DNA of 44,030 nt from an uncultured Oscillospiraceae bacterium (GTDB taxonomy: Bacteria; Bacillota; Clostridia; Oscillospirales; Oscillospiraceae): NCBI GenBank assembly GCA_934646175.1, contig CAKUEI010000002.1, positions 1 to 44,030 on the forward strand, in the 5' to 3' direction. This document shows positions 20,845-29,563 of the stretch, in pieces. The stretch's first letter is position 1, and every line of letters begins with the position of its first letter. Made by a program: the position numbers and the translations under genes. Below the pieces are notes generated by a model. The model searched no databases. It had not been told where the DNA came from and saw nothing but the letters and a program-made list of their open reading frames with translations.

Positions 20845-23019
20845 TCAGGCCGCAGCCTTTGCGATCCTGGTGTCGAACCGGTACAGCATAATGGCCAGCT
20901 GCGCCCGGATGGCGTTGTTGTCGGGGGACAGCGTCGTGATGGTGGTGCCGCCCACAATGCCGTTGGCCACGGACCATTCCATGCCCTCCTTCGCCCAGGA
21001 GGCTACCTTGTCCTTGTCCGTAAAGTCGTCCAGCGATGCACTCTTTGTACCCGTTTTGCCCAGATACGCTGCATAGTCGCGGAAAATCTTGGCCAGCTGC
21101 TGCCGCGTCACGTTGGTCTCTCCGCCAAACTGATGGTTCCCCACACCGTCGGTGAGGCCGTTTTTCTCGGCCCACACCGCCGCATTATAGTACCAGCTGC
21201 TTTCCTTCACATCAGTGAAGCTGCTCGTCCCGGTCACTTCCGGCTTCCCCGCCATGTTGTAAAGCACCTGATAGGCCATGGCCCGGGTCACCGTCCCATC
21301 GGGGGAGAACTTTCCTCCGCCCGTTCCGCTCATCATGCCGTTTTCGTAAACATACTGCACCTCGGTGAAGTATCCGCTGCTGCCCTTCACGTCGGTAGGC
21401 AGGACGGCCACGGTAATGCGCCCGGCGGGCTTTGCGTACTCCTCGCCGATCACGCCGCCCAGCTCCTGCGACGCGTAATTTACCAGCGCGTCCTCCATGG
21501 CCATGCCGGTATCGTACACCTTGGCCTTTTTAAATACGCCGTAGGTGTCGCCCCCTGCCGCCGTAAAGTCGTTGGTGGCGATGGTGTAAGTGGCCTTGGT
21601 GTCAAAGGCCTTCCCGTTCACGCTGACGATGGTCACGCGGCTGCCCGGCTCCGCCGGAGCAAAATAGGTGCTGTTTTCATACTGCGCGCCCTTTTTGTAC
21701 TCCACCGCCGTGTTCACCGTGTAAACGATACCGGACACCTGGGGGAAGGCTCCGATGGCCGTGGGGGTGGAACAGGTGGCTGCCTCAATGGCCTCCAGCA
21801 GCTGCGCTCCCGTCAGCGTCACCGTGGCCACCGTGTTGCCGAAGGGGAACACGGTCTTCATGTCGTTCCAGGTCACGTCCCCCGCAGCGATGGAGGCGCG
21901 GATACCGCCGCCGTTGGTCAGGGCCGCGTCCACCTTGTCCTCGCCCAAGCTCTTCCGGGCCTGCCACAGAATAGCGTCACAGGCGAAATCGCCCAGATTG
22001 GTCTCCTCCGTGCGCACGCCGGGGTCCCGCTCACCGTTCAGGTCCACCAGCGTTTTGGCAATGACCTGGGACAGTGTCCTGTCTGCGCTTTTCTGTGCGC
22101 TCTGCACCAGCGACGCAACAGACGTATCCCGCCCCGTATAGGTGCCGTATTTCACCAGCGAGGCATGCATGGCGTTCCCGTCATAGATCACCACGCCCAG
22201 ATTGTGCATATACTCTCCCGTGCTCACCAGCAGGGTGTCGTTCACCAGCTCGCCGTCGATTTCCGTGTGGGAGTGCCCATCCACAAACAAATCAATGCCT
22301 TTGACATGCTTCAACACATCGGTGGAACGGTTGGGCGCACTCTCTCCGTCCACGCCCAGATGGCCCAGTGCAATCACCAGCTCACAGCCTTCTGCCCGCA
22401 GCTCGTCCACTTGCTTCTGGGCACAGGCGTACAGCTCCTCTCCGGCCAGAAAGGTAAGGCCCTTCACCTTGTCCGGGTGGGCCTTGGTGGCGGTCTCCGG
22501 GGTGGCAAGGCCAAATACGCCCACCTTCCGTCCGTCCTGCAGGGTCAGCACCTTGTTGGCGGTGAAAGCCGTCTGCCCGTTCGCCTTCAGCACATTGGCC
22601 GCCAGCACGGGGAAATTGGCCTGCCCTGCCAGCTTGGACAGATTGTCATAGCCCCAGTCAAATTCATGGTTGCCGGTGGTCATGGCATCGTACCCGGCCG
22701 CGTTCATAAAGCTGATGGCCGTCTCACCCTGGGTCAGGTTCACCAGAGCCGTACCCTGAATGTCGTCCCCCGCGGAAAGCAGCAGCACGTCCGCCCCGGC
22801 TTTTTCATAGTCCTTTTTCAGCTGGGCCGCCGCCGCCATGCCGAACACGCTATTTTCCGCATCCTCTGCATCCCGGCCGTGGGTGTCGTTGGTATGAATG
22901 ATCACGATCTTGCCCGTCATGTCGCCCACTCCCGCGTCTGCGGCAAACGCGCCGCTTCCCAGAGAGAGGACCATCGCCAGCACCAGCAGCAGGGCCGGCA
23001 CTCGTTTCCACGTTTTCAA
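20845..23019 (-). CDS. Secreted 5'-nucleotidase / 2',3'-cyclic phosphodiesterase with SLH anchor domains
   Basis: The 724-residue exported enzyme starts with a signal peptide (MKTWKRVPALLLVLAMVLSL, cleavage likely after AFA at residue 26). The metallophosphatase domain shows NDTHG (44-48), SAGDDIQG, TTGNHEFDWG and DGHSHTEID. The 5'-nucleotidase C-terminal domain shows NGGGIRASI and TNDFTAAGGDTYG. Three SLH modules close the protein at about residues 549-595, 602-655 and 664-716, anchoring it to secondary cell-wall polymer. Its likely role is nucleotide or phosphate scavenging at the surface. The start is TTG 23019 with AAGGCGGA upstream; no suitable ATG is in frame. Single-gene unit. Confidence 0.92.
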   Translation of the reverse strand: MKTWKRVPALLLVLAMVLSLGSGAFAADAGVGDMTGKIVIIHTNDTHGRDAEDAENSVFGMAAAAQLKKDYEKAGADVLLLSAGDDIQGTALVNLTQGETAISFMNAAGYDAMTTGNHEFDWGYDNLSKLAGQANFPVLAANVLKANGQTAFTANKVLTLQDGRKVGVFGLATPETATKAHPDKVKGLTFLAGEELYACAQKQVDELRAEGCELVIALGHLGVDGESAPNRSTDVLKHVKGIDLFVDGHSHTEIDGELVNDTLLVSTGEYMHNLGVVIYDGNAMHASLVKYGTYTGRDTSVASLVQSAQKSADRTLSQVIAKTLVDLNGERDPGVRTEETNLGDFACDAILWQARKSLGEDKVDAALTNGGGIRASIAAGDVTWNDMKTVFPFGNTVATVTLTGAQLLEAIEAATCSTPTAIGAFPQVSGIVYTVNTAVEYKKGAQYENSTYFAPAEPGSRVTIVSVNGKAFDTKATYTIATNDFTAAGGDTYGVFKKAKVYDTGMAMEDALVNYASQELGGVIGEEYAKPAGRITVAVLPTDVKGSSGYFTEVQYVYENGMMSGTGGGKFSPDGTVTRAMAYQVLYNMAGKPEVTGTSSFTDVKESSWYYNAAVWAEKNGLTDGVGNHQFGGETNVTRQQLAKIFRDYAAYLGKTGTKSASLDDFTDKDKVASWAKEGMEWSVANGIVGGTTITTLSPDNNAIRAQLAIMLYRFDTRIAKAAA

Positions 23020-23065
23020 TCCGTCCGCCTTCTTTCGTTTTATTTTGTTCTGCTTTATTTCTTTT

Positions 23066-23071
23066 ATTATA
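23066..23071 (-). promoter_or_regulatory. -10 element of the 5'-nucleotidase gene
   Basis: TATAAT on the minus strand lies 47 bases before the start codon. The -35 region (CTTTCG at 17 bases) is a poor match, so strength or dependence on an activator is uncertain. Confidence 0.45.
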
Positions 23072-23121
23072 GTGTACCAGCACTTTCCCGAAAGCACAAC
23101 CCCGTTTCCCCTCATAGGTGC

Positions 23122-23157
23122 AAAAAAGGCGCCGCGGTCCACCCGCAGCGCCTTTTT
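23122..23157 (-). terminator. Terminator of proBA
   Basis: A 10-base-pair outer stem (23123-23132 with 23148-23157), an inner GCGG/CCGC stem and a run of six T residues on the minus strand lie directly after the proA stop. Confidence 0.85.
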
Positions 23158-23158
23158 C

Positions 23159-24403
23159 TTACCGAACCTGGCCTTCGCCGTAAATAATGTACTTGCAGGA
23201 GGTCAACTCCTCCACGCCCATGGGTCCTCTGGCGTGCATCTTCTGGGTGGAAATGCCGATCTCGGCCCCCAGGCCGAACTCGCCGCCGTCGGTAAAGCGG
23301 GTGGAGGCATTCACATACACCGCCGCCGCGTCCACCTCGTTGAGGAATTTCTGCGCCGTGAAGTAGTTCCCCGTCACAATGGCCTCCGAGTGGCCGCTTC
23401 CGTGGCGGGCAATGTGCTCCATAGCCTCTTCTGCGCTGCCCACGACCTTGACGGCAAGGATATAGTCGCCGTACTCCGTATCCCAGTCCTCCTCCGTGGC
23501 CGTCTTGGCCTCCGGCAGGATGGCGCACGTCTCGGGGCAGCCCCGCAGCTCCACATGGCTGTGGGCAAGCTCCGTCGCCGCCATGGGCAGGAACTCCTCC
23601 GCCACCGCACGGTGCACCAGCAGCGTCTCCGCCGCGTTGCATACGCTGGGGCGGGAGCATTTCGCGTTTTCGATAATGGACGCACCCATGGCAAGGTCTG
23701 CGTCCTTGTCCACATAGACGTGGCAGTTGCCCACACCGGTCTCAATCACCGGCACCTTGGCGTTCTCCACCACGGCGCGGATGAGGCCCGCACCGCCCCG
23801 GGGAATGAGCACATCCAGATACCCCGTCAGGGCCATCATTTCGTTGGCGCTCTGCCGGGTGATGTCCTGCACCAGCGAGACGCAGTCCTCAGGCAGTCCC
23901 GCCTTCTTCAGCGCGTCCCGCATCATGCCGCACAGGGCGTTGTTGCTGTGAAAGGCTTCCTTCCCGCCCCGCAATATCACGGCGTTGCCCGACTTCAGGC
24001 ACAGCGCTGCCGCATCCACCGTCACGTTGGGCCGTGCTTCATAAATGATGCCGATCACGCCCAGGGGCACTCGCTTCTTCCCGATAATCAGCCCGTTGGG
24101 CCGGGTGCTCATTTTGGTCACCTGCCCGATGGGATCGGGGAGGACCGCCACCTCGCGGACGCCCTTCGCCATCCCGGCAATGCGTTCCTTTGTCAGCTTC
24201 AGCCGGTCCAGCAGCGCGTCACGCATACCCTTTTCCCGGCCCGCTTCCATGTCCAGCGCGTTCGCCGTCAGGATTTCGTCCTGCCGCGCTTCCAGCTCGT
24301 CGGCAATAGCCAAAAGCGCCACATTTTTCTTCGCCGTTCCCGCCGTGGACAGGATCCGGCTTGCCGCTTTGGCTGCCGCACCCTGCTTCTCCAGTTCCGT
24401 CAT
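23159..24403 (-). CDS. proA: Glutamate-5-semialdehyde dehydrogenase (gamma-glutamyl phosphate reductase)
   Basis: ProA catalyses the second step of proline synthesis, the NADPH-dependent reduction of gamma-glutamyl phosphate. The 414-residue aldehyde-dehydrogenase-fold protein contains the catalytic Cys in CSRPSVCNAAETLL. The substrate-channel motifs RLGVIGIIYEARPNVT-like (here PLGVIGIIYEARPNVT) and the C-terminal ARGPMGVEELTSCKY are also present. The start ATG follows AAAGGAG. It lies 23 bases after proB in the same operon. Confidence 0.96.
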   Translation of the reverse strand: MTELEKQGAAAKAASRILSTAGTAKKNVALLAIADELEARQDEILTANALDMEAGREKGMRDALLDRLKLTKERIAGMAKGVREVAVLPDPIGQVTKMSTRPNGLIIGKKRVPLGVIGIIYEARPNVTVDAAALCLKSGNAVILRGGKEAFHSNNALCGMMRDALKKAGLPEDCVSLVQDITRQSANEMMALTGYLDVLIPRGGAGLIRAVVENAKVPVIETGVGNCHVYVDKDADLAMGASIIENAKCSRPSVCNAAETLLVHRAVAEEFLPMAATELAHSHVELRGCPETCAILPEAKTATEEDWDTEYGDYILAVKVVGSAEEAMEHIARHGSGHSEAIVTGNYFTAQKFLNEVDAAAVYVNASTRFTDGGEFGLGAEIGISTQKMHARGPMGVEELTSCKYIIYGEGQVR

Positions 24404-24426
24404 GGCCCTTCGCTCCTTTCGTCTTC

Positions 24427-25230
24427 TTATGCGCCATGGACCGTGAATCGGGTCCCGATCCGCTCGCCGTTTACAATGCCGTAAAGATCTTCCATCCGGT
24501 TCCCATTGGTGATCACCATGTCGATCCCCGCGTCAATGCACACCTTTGCCGCGGACAGCTTGGTAGCCATTCCGCCGGTGCCCCACTGGGTGCCCGCACC
24601 GCCGGCCATGGCCAGCACCTCGTCCGTCACCGCGTGCACCGTCTCCAGCAGCTTCGCCTCCGGATTTTTATGGGGGTCTTCCTCGTAAAGCCCGTCGATG
24701 TCGGAAAGCAGCACCAGCAGGTCCGCTTTGCAGAACCGCGCTACGATGGCGGACAGGGTATCGTTATCGCCCAGCACCTTGGCCTTTCCGGTCTCGATCT
24801 CCGCCGCGCTGACCGAGTCGTTTTCGTTCACCACCGGGATGCACCCGATGGACAGCAGCGCCTCAAAGGTAGCCGCCAGATGGGCCGCCCGCTCCTTGTG
24901 GTCCACATCGTCCCCGGTCAGCAGGATCTGCCCCACCGTCTGACCGTACTCGCCGAAAAATTTGTCGTAAAGGTGCATCATCTCGCACTGGCCCACAGCG
25001 GCCACCGCCTGTTTGAGGTGCAGCTCCTTCGGCCGCTCCGGAAGGCCCAGCTTCCCGGTGCCGATGCCGATGGCGCCGGAGGACACCAGGATGACCTCAT
25101 GCCCCATGCCCTTCAGGTCGCTCAGGACCTGACTTAACCGGTCAATGGTGTGCAGCTTCAGGCTCCCGTTGTCCCGTGTCAGGGTCGAGGTGCCCACTTT
25201 CACCACGATTCTCTGTTTCTCTGTTTCCAC
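24427..25230 (-). CDS. proB: Glutamate 5-kinase, short form
   Basis: ProB phosphorylates glutamate in the first committed step of proline synthesis. The 267-residue amino-acid kinase domain shows VVKVGTSTL, SSGAIGIG, the feedback/substrate loop NENDSVSA and GTGGMATKLSAAK. It stops without the C-terminal PUA domain found in many ProB proteins of about 370 residues. The start is GTG 25230, 8 bases after GGAGG. Proline probably inhibits the enzyme, as in the family. It heads the proBA operon; I found no T-box leader in the short upstream gap. Confidence 0.95.
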   Translation of the reverse strand: METEKQRIVVKVGTSTLTRDNGSLKLHTIDRLSQVLSDLKGMGHEVILVSSGAIGIGTGKLGLPERPKELHLKQAVAAVGQCEMMHLYDKFFGEYGQTVGQILLTGDDVDHKERAAHLAATFEALLSIGCIPVVNENDSVSAAEIETGKAKVLGDNDTLSAIVARFCKADLLVLLSDIDGLYEEDPHKNPEAKLLETVHAVTDEVLAMAGGAGTQWGTGGMATKLSAAKVCIDAGIDMVITNGNRMEDLYGIVNGERIGTRFTVHGA

Positions 25231-25293
25231 GCAAGGTTCCTCCTGCCGCGGGGCGCATTTTCCCGTTTTTCCGCCGCGGTCTCTTATTTGATT

Positions 25294-25302
25294 ATCTTAC
25301 CA
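25294..25302 (-). promoter_or_regulatory. Extended -10 promoter of proBA
   Basis: TGG-TAAGAT on the minus strand lies 64 bases upstream of the proB start. TTTTCC at the -35 position (25322-25317) is weak. Confidence 0.5.
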
Positions 25303-25402
25303 CAAATCCCCGCGGGGGAAAACCCCTTCCCGCAAAAAACCTCATCTCGCCGATCTGGGGAAAAAAGTTGTATTTTCATCCCAGAATTCGGCTAATTTAA
25401 GG

Positions 25403-25431
25403 TTGAAATTCCAAAAGAATTCCATTACAAT
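25403..25431 (+). promoter_or_regulatory. Promoter of the trmL-glycolysis operon
   Basis: TTGAAA (25403-25408) and TACAAT (25426-25431) are spaced by 17 bases, 40 bases before the trmL start codon. I see no CggR- or CcpA-like operator around it. Confidence 0.78.
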
Positions 25432-25470
25432 ACTGTCTTAGCTTATGAGCAGGAAGGAGTGCGTCTCTTC

Positions 25471-25962
25471 ATGGTGAACATCGTTCTGGTCGAACCGGAG
25501 ATCCCCATGAACACCGGCAACATCGCCCGCACCTGCGCCGCCACCCGGTCCCGGCTGCATCTTGTTAAGCCGCTTGGGTTCGATATCTCGGATAAGGCCG
25601 TCAAGCGCGCGGGCCTTGACTACTGGCCCATGGTGGACATCACCGTGTACGAAGATCTGGACGATTTCTTCGCCCGCAACCCGTCACCCGACCTGTGGCT
25701 TGCCACCACCAAGGCCCCCCGGGACTATACCTGCGCCTCCTTCCGGAATAACTGTTACCTCATGTTCGGAAAAGAGACCGCCGGTCTCCCCCTGGCCCTG
25801 CGGCAGCAGTGGTATGACCGCTGTCTGCGCATCCCCATGCGGGAGGATGCCCGCAGTCTGAACCTTGCCAATTCCGTGGCCGTCCTCACGTATGAGGCGC
25901 TGCGGCAGCAGTCCTTCCCCGGTCTTTCCGGTGAAGGCGAGATGAAAGGAGCAACTTCATGA
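25471..25962 (+). CDS. trmL: tRNA (cytidine(34)-2'-O)-methyltransferase
   Basis: TrmL is a SPOUT-class methyltransferase that 2'-O-methylates the wobble base of tRNA-Leu isoacceptors. The 163-residue protein contains VEPEIPMNTGNIARTCAAT at the N-terminus and the trefoil-knot SAM-binding region FGKETAGLP plus IPMREDARSLNLANSVAV. ATG 25471 is preferred, 11 bases from AGGAAGGAG; a GTG at 25459 is too close to that site. Its stop overlaps the pgk start by 4 bases (ATGA). A tRNA methylase heading a glycolytic operon is unusual, although both products support growth. Confidence 0.94.
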   Translation: MVNIVLVEPEIPMNTGNIARTCAATRSRLHLVKPLGFDISDKAVKRAGLDYWPMVDITVYEDLDDFFARNPSPDLWLATTKAPRDYTCASFRNNCYLMFGKETAGLPLALRQQWYDRCLRIPMREDARSLNLANSVAVLTYEALRQQSFPGLSGEGEMKGATS

Positions 25963-27152
25963 ATACGCAGAAGAAAACCGTGCGCGATCTGGATGTTTCC
26001 GGCAAAAAGGTCCTCCTCCGCTGCGACTTCAACGTCCCTCTGGATAAGGCTACCGGCGCCATCACCGATGATAAGCGCATCGCGGCCTCTCTCCCCACCA
26101 TTCAGTACCTGCTGCAGCATGGTGCCGCCGTCATCGCCTGCTCCCATCTGGGGCGTCCCAAGGGACAGGTAAAGCCCGAGCTTTCCCTCCGCCCGGTGGC
26201 GGAGCGGCTTTCTCAGCTGCTTGGCCAGCCTGTGGCCCTCGCCGCCGACGTGGCCGGCCCCGACTCTGTGGAAAAGGCCGCTGCCCTTCAGCCCGGTCAG
26301 GTCCTCCTGCTGGAGAATCTGCGCTTCCGCCCGGAGGAAGAGGCCAACGACCCCGATTTTGCCAAGATCCTTGCCTCTCTGGCCGATGTTTTCGTGTCCG
26401 ATGCCTTCGGCACCGTTCACCGCGCTCACGCTTCCACCGCCGGTGTGGCGGCCTATCTGCCCGCCGTGGCCGGTCTGCTGGTGGAGAAGGAACTGCAGTT
26501 CCTGGGCGCCGCCCTTAATGAGCCGAAGCGCCCCTTCGTCTCCATTCTCGGCGGAAGCAAGGTGTCCGATAAGATCGGCGTGCTGGAAAGCCTGCTCACC
26601 AAGGCGGATGCCATTCTCATCGGCGGCGGCATGTCCTATACCTTTACGAAGGCTCTGGGTGGGCACATCGGTGCTTCTCTCTGTGAGGAGGATAAGCTGG
26701 ACTTCGCCCTCAGCGTCATCGAGAAAGCAAAAGATCACGGCGTTCAGCTCCTGCTCCCCACCGATTCCGTCTGCGCCAAAGAATTTGCCGCGGACGCTCA
26801 GCCTGTCACCCTTCCCGCCCGTGAGATTCCGGACGACATGATGGGCCTCGACATCGGGCCGGAGACTGCCAAAGCCTACGCCCAAGTCATCGCTCAGGCA
26901 GGCACCGTGGTCTGGAATGGCCCCATGGGCGTTTTCGAATTCCCCGCCTTCGCCAAGGGCACTCAGGCCGTGGCGGACGCCATGGCTGCGTCAAGAGCCG
27001 TCACCATCATCGGCGGGGGCGACTCCGCCGCCGCAGCCCAGCAGATGGGCGTGGCCGACCGCATGACTCATATTTCCACCGGCGGCGGCGCCTCTCTTGA
27101 ATTTCTGGAGGGCAAAGAGCTGCCCGGCGTTACCTGCCTGCTCGACAAATAA
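25959..27152 (+). CDS. pgk: Phosphoglycerate kinase
   Basis: Pgk transfers phosphate from 1,3-bisphosphoglycerate to ADP. The 397-residue protein has the N-terminal substrate motif RCDFNVPLD, the basic-patch region HLGRPKG, GGSKVSDKIGVLE and the C-terminal nucleotide-binding GGGDSAAAA and STGGGASLE motifs, with normal full length. The start ATG overlaps the trmL stop and follows AAAGGAGC. It is followed after 59 bases by tpiA. Confidence 0.98.
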   Translation: MNTQKKTVRDLDVSGKKVLLRCDFNVPLDKATGAITDDKRIAASLPTIQYLLQHGAAVIACSHLGRPKGQVKPELSLRPVAERLSQLLGQPVALAADVAGPDSVEKAAALQPGQVLLLENLRFRPEEEANDPDFAKILASLADVFVSDAFGTVHRAHASTAGVAAYLPAVAGLLVEKELQFLGAALNEPKRPFVSILGGSKVSDKIGVLESLLTKADAILIGGGMSYTFTKALGGHIGASLCEEDKLDFALSVIEKAKDHGVQLLLPTDSVCAKEFAADAQPVTLPAREIPDDMMGLDIGPETAKAYAQVIAQAGTVVWNGPMGVFEFPAFAKGTQAVADAMAASRAVTIIGGGDSAAAAQQMGVADRMTHISTGGGASLEFLEGKELPGVTCLLDK

Positions 27153-27211
27153 AATCTCGCTATGCTTTCCGCGCAGCATGCGCGGCTTAGAATAAGGAGG
27201 AACCATCCATT

Positions 27212-27991
27212 ATGAATCGCCGCTACCGCAAAACCGTGATTGCCGGCAACTGGAAAATGAACAAAACCTTGACCGAGACCCGTGCCTTTGCCGAGGAGTT
27301 CAAAGCCATCCTGCCCAAAACCAAAACCTGTGACGTGGTGATCTGCGTCCCCTTCGTGAACCTGCAGGGCGCCATCCGCTATTTTAAGGACTGCCGCGTC
27401 TCCATCGGTGCGCAGAATATGCACTATGAGGACAACGGCGCCTTCACCGGCGAGGTGTCCCCCGCCATGCTGAAGGATTTGGGCGTCAAGTACGTCATCC
27501 TCGGTCACAGTGAGCGCCGCGGGTACTATAACGAGACCAACTTCACCGTCAATAAGAAGGTCCGCGCCGCCCTTGCCCATGACCTGCGCCCCATCATCTG
27601 CGTGGGCGAAAGCCTGGAAGAGCGCGAGCTGGGCATCGCGCTGGAGCGCATCGAGCTTCAGGTGAAGGCCGCCCTCTCCGGCGTGGCCGCCGACCAGATG
27701 CGCCACATCATCATCGCCTATGAGCCCCTCTGGGCCATCGGCACCGGCAAGACCGCCTCCGCCCAGCAGGCCGGCGAGGTCTGCTCCCACATCCGTTCCA
27801 TCGTCCGCCGTCTGTACGGCGCCCGAGTAGCCCGCAGCATCACCATCCAGTACGGCGGCTCCATGAACCCCGCCAACGCGTCCGAGCTGCTGGCACAGCC
27901 CGACGTGGACGGCGGCCTCATCGGCGGCGCATCTTTGGATCCGAAGAAATTCCTCGCCATTGTCGAGGCCGCCGGGCAGGAGCACGCATGA
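27212..27991 (+). CDS. tpiA: Triosephosphate isomerase
   Basis: The TIM-barrel enzyme interconverts dihydroxyacetone phosphate and glyceraldehyde 3-phosphate. It has 259 residues, with catalytic Lys in GNWKMNKT, His in ILGHSERR and Glu in AYEPLWAIGTG, and the phosphate loop YGGSMNPAN. The ribosome site AAGGAGG is strong. A short intercistronic hairpin (CCGCGC/GCGCGG, 27169-27185) lies between pgk and tpiA and may stabilise or process the mRNA. Its stop overlaps the gpmI start by 4 bases. Confidence 0.98.
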   Translation: MNRRYRKTVIAGNWKMNKTLTETRAFAEEFKAILPKTKTCDVVICVPFVNLQGAIRYFKDCRVSIGAQNMHYEDNGAFTGEVSPAMLKDLGVKYVILGHSERRGYYNETNFTVNKKVRAALAHDLRPIICVGESLEERELGIALERIELQVKAALSGVAADQMRHIIIAYEPLWAIGTGKTASAQQAGEVCSHIRSIVRRLYGARVARSITIQYGGSMNPANASELLAQPDVDGGLIGGASLDPKKFLAIVEAAGQEHA

Positions 27992-29502
27992 AAACACCGA
28001 CCACACTTTTGATCCTGGACGGCTACGGCCTCCGGGAAAACAGTGACGGCAACGCCATCGCCGCCGCCCATACCCCCGTGCTGGACCGTCTTTTCTCCTC
28101 GTACGCCACCTGCCGTCTCTCCGCCTCTGGACTGGATGTGGGGCTGCCGGAAGGGCAGATGGGCAACAGCGAGGTGGGCCATACCAATATCGGCGCGGGC
28201 CGGGTAGTCTTTCAGGACCTGCCCCGCATCTCCCTCGCCATTCAGGACGGATCCTTCTTTGAAAACGAAGCCTACGTCTCTGCCATGACCGCCGCAAAAG
28301 AAAGCGGCCGTGCCCTGCATCTTATAGGGCTTCTCTCCGACGGCGGCGTTCACTCCCATATGGATCACCTCTTCGCTCTGCTGGAACTGGCCCGTCGGTT
28401 GGAGGTCCCCCGGGTGTACGTGCACGCCTTTTTGGACGGCCGTGACGTAAGCCCCACCTCCGGCAAGGACTTCGTCGCCCGCTGCGCGGACCACTGCGCC
28501 AAGCTCGGCGTGGGAAAAATCGCCTCCGTCATGGGCCGCTATTATGCCATGGATCGTGATAACCGCTGGGACCGGGTGGAGCGCGCCTATCAGGCCATGG
28601 TCTGCGGCAACGCCCCCTTTGAAGAGGATCCCGTCTCCGCCGTTTCCCTTTCCTACAAGCGCGGCGTCACCGACGAATTTATGGAGCCGGTCCTCTGCTG
28701 CGAGGACGGTGAGATCGCCGAAGGCGACAGCATCATCTTCTTCAACTTCCGGCCGGACCGCGCCCGTCAGCTTACCCGTGTTTTTGTGGACCCGGAGTTC
28801 ACCGGTTTCTCACGCACCGCCGGCTTCTTCCCCGTTCATTTCGTCTGCACCACCGAGTATGACGCCGCCATGCCCAACGTCACCGTGGCCTTCCCCCGTC
28901 AGGCCCTTTCCAACGTCTTCGGCGCGTACCTCAGTTCCTTGAACCTCACCCAGCTTCGCATTGCCGAGACGGAAAAATACGCTCACGTCACCTTCTTCTT
29001 CAACGGCGGTGTGGAAAAGGTCTTCCCCGGGGAGGACCGCTGCCTCATTCCCTCCCCCAAGGTGGCTACCTACGACCTCCAGCCGGAGATGAGCGCCCCC
29101 GCCATCGCGGAAGAGGCCGCCCGCCGCATCCGCAGCGGTGCCTATGACGTGATCATCCTGAACTTCGCCAACTGCGATATGGTGGGCCATACCGGTAATT
29201 TCAACGCTGCCGTCAAGGCGGTGGAGACCGTGGACCGCTGTGTGGGCCTTGTGGTGGACGCCACCAACGAGATGGGCGGCATCTCTCTCATCACCGCCGA
29301 CCACGGCAATGCCGAGCAGATGGTCGATGAGACCGGCGGTCCCTGCACCTCTCACACCACCAACCCCGTCCCCTTCTGCATCGTGGGCTTTCAGGGCGCC
29401 TTGAAGGACGGCCGTCTCTGCGACATCGCCCCCACCATGCTGGACATCATGGGGCTGGAAAAGCCGGAAGAAATGAACGGCCATACCCTGATCTGCAGCT
29501 GA
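27988..29502 (+). CDS. gpmI: 2,3-bisphosphoglycerate-independent phosphoglycerate mutase
   Basis: This Mn2+-dependent alkaline-phosphatase-superfamily enzyme converts 3- to 2-phosphoglycerate. The 504-residue protein shows LDGYGLREN (metal Asp), the phosphoserine region MGNSEVGHTNIGAGR, HAFLDGRDV and the late metal motifs NCDMVGHTG and TADHGNAEQM. Start ATG overlaps the tpiA stop (ATGA), so translation is coupled. Mn-dependent iPGM in spore-formers is pH-sensitive, which helps store 3-phosphoglycerate in spores. Confidence 0.98.
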   Translation: MKTPTTLLILDGYGLRENSDGNAIAAAHTPVLDRLFSSYATCRLSASGLDVGLPEGQMGNSEVGHTNIGAGRVVFQDLPRISLAIQDGSFFENEAYVSAMTAAKESGRALHLIGLLSDGGVHSHMDHLFALLELARRLEVPRVYVHAFLDGRDVSPTSGKDFVARCADHCAKLGVGKIASVMGRYYAMDRDNRWDRVERAYQAMVCGNAPFEEDPVSAVSLSYKRGVTDEFMEPVLCCEDGEIAEGDSIIFFNFRPDRARQLTRVFVDPEFTGFSRTAGFFPVHFVCTTEYDAAMPNVTVAFPRQALSNVFGAYLSSLNLTQLRIAETEKYAHVTFFFNGGVEKVFPGEDRCLIPSPKVATYDLQPEMSAPAIAEEAARRIRSGAYDVIILNFANCDMVGHTGNFNAAVKAVETVDRCVGLVVDATNEMGGISLITADHGNAEQMVDETGGPCTSHTTNPVPFCIVGFQGALKDGRLCDIAPTMLDIMGLEKPEEMNGHTLICS

Positions 29503-29563
29503 CCCCCGGGCGTACCGCCCGAAAAAACGAACCATTCTATTGAATTGAAAGGGGCATACGAAC

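Noticed and set aside
20776..23187. An 803-codon plus-strand frame opposite the 5'-nucleotidase
   Set aside because: Antisense shadow of a GC-rich gene; no domain, no ribosome site, and the minus strand encodes a complete signal-peptide/phosphatase/SLH protein.
25231..25458. A proline T-box leader before proB
   Set aside because: The promoter lies only about 64 bases from the start codon and no T-box sequence or specifier stem is present.
29519..29545. A terminator between gpmI and eno
   Set aside because: The small CGGGCG/CGCCCG hairpin is followed by A residues on the plus strand, not T, so it should not stop transcription into eno.
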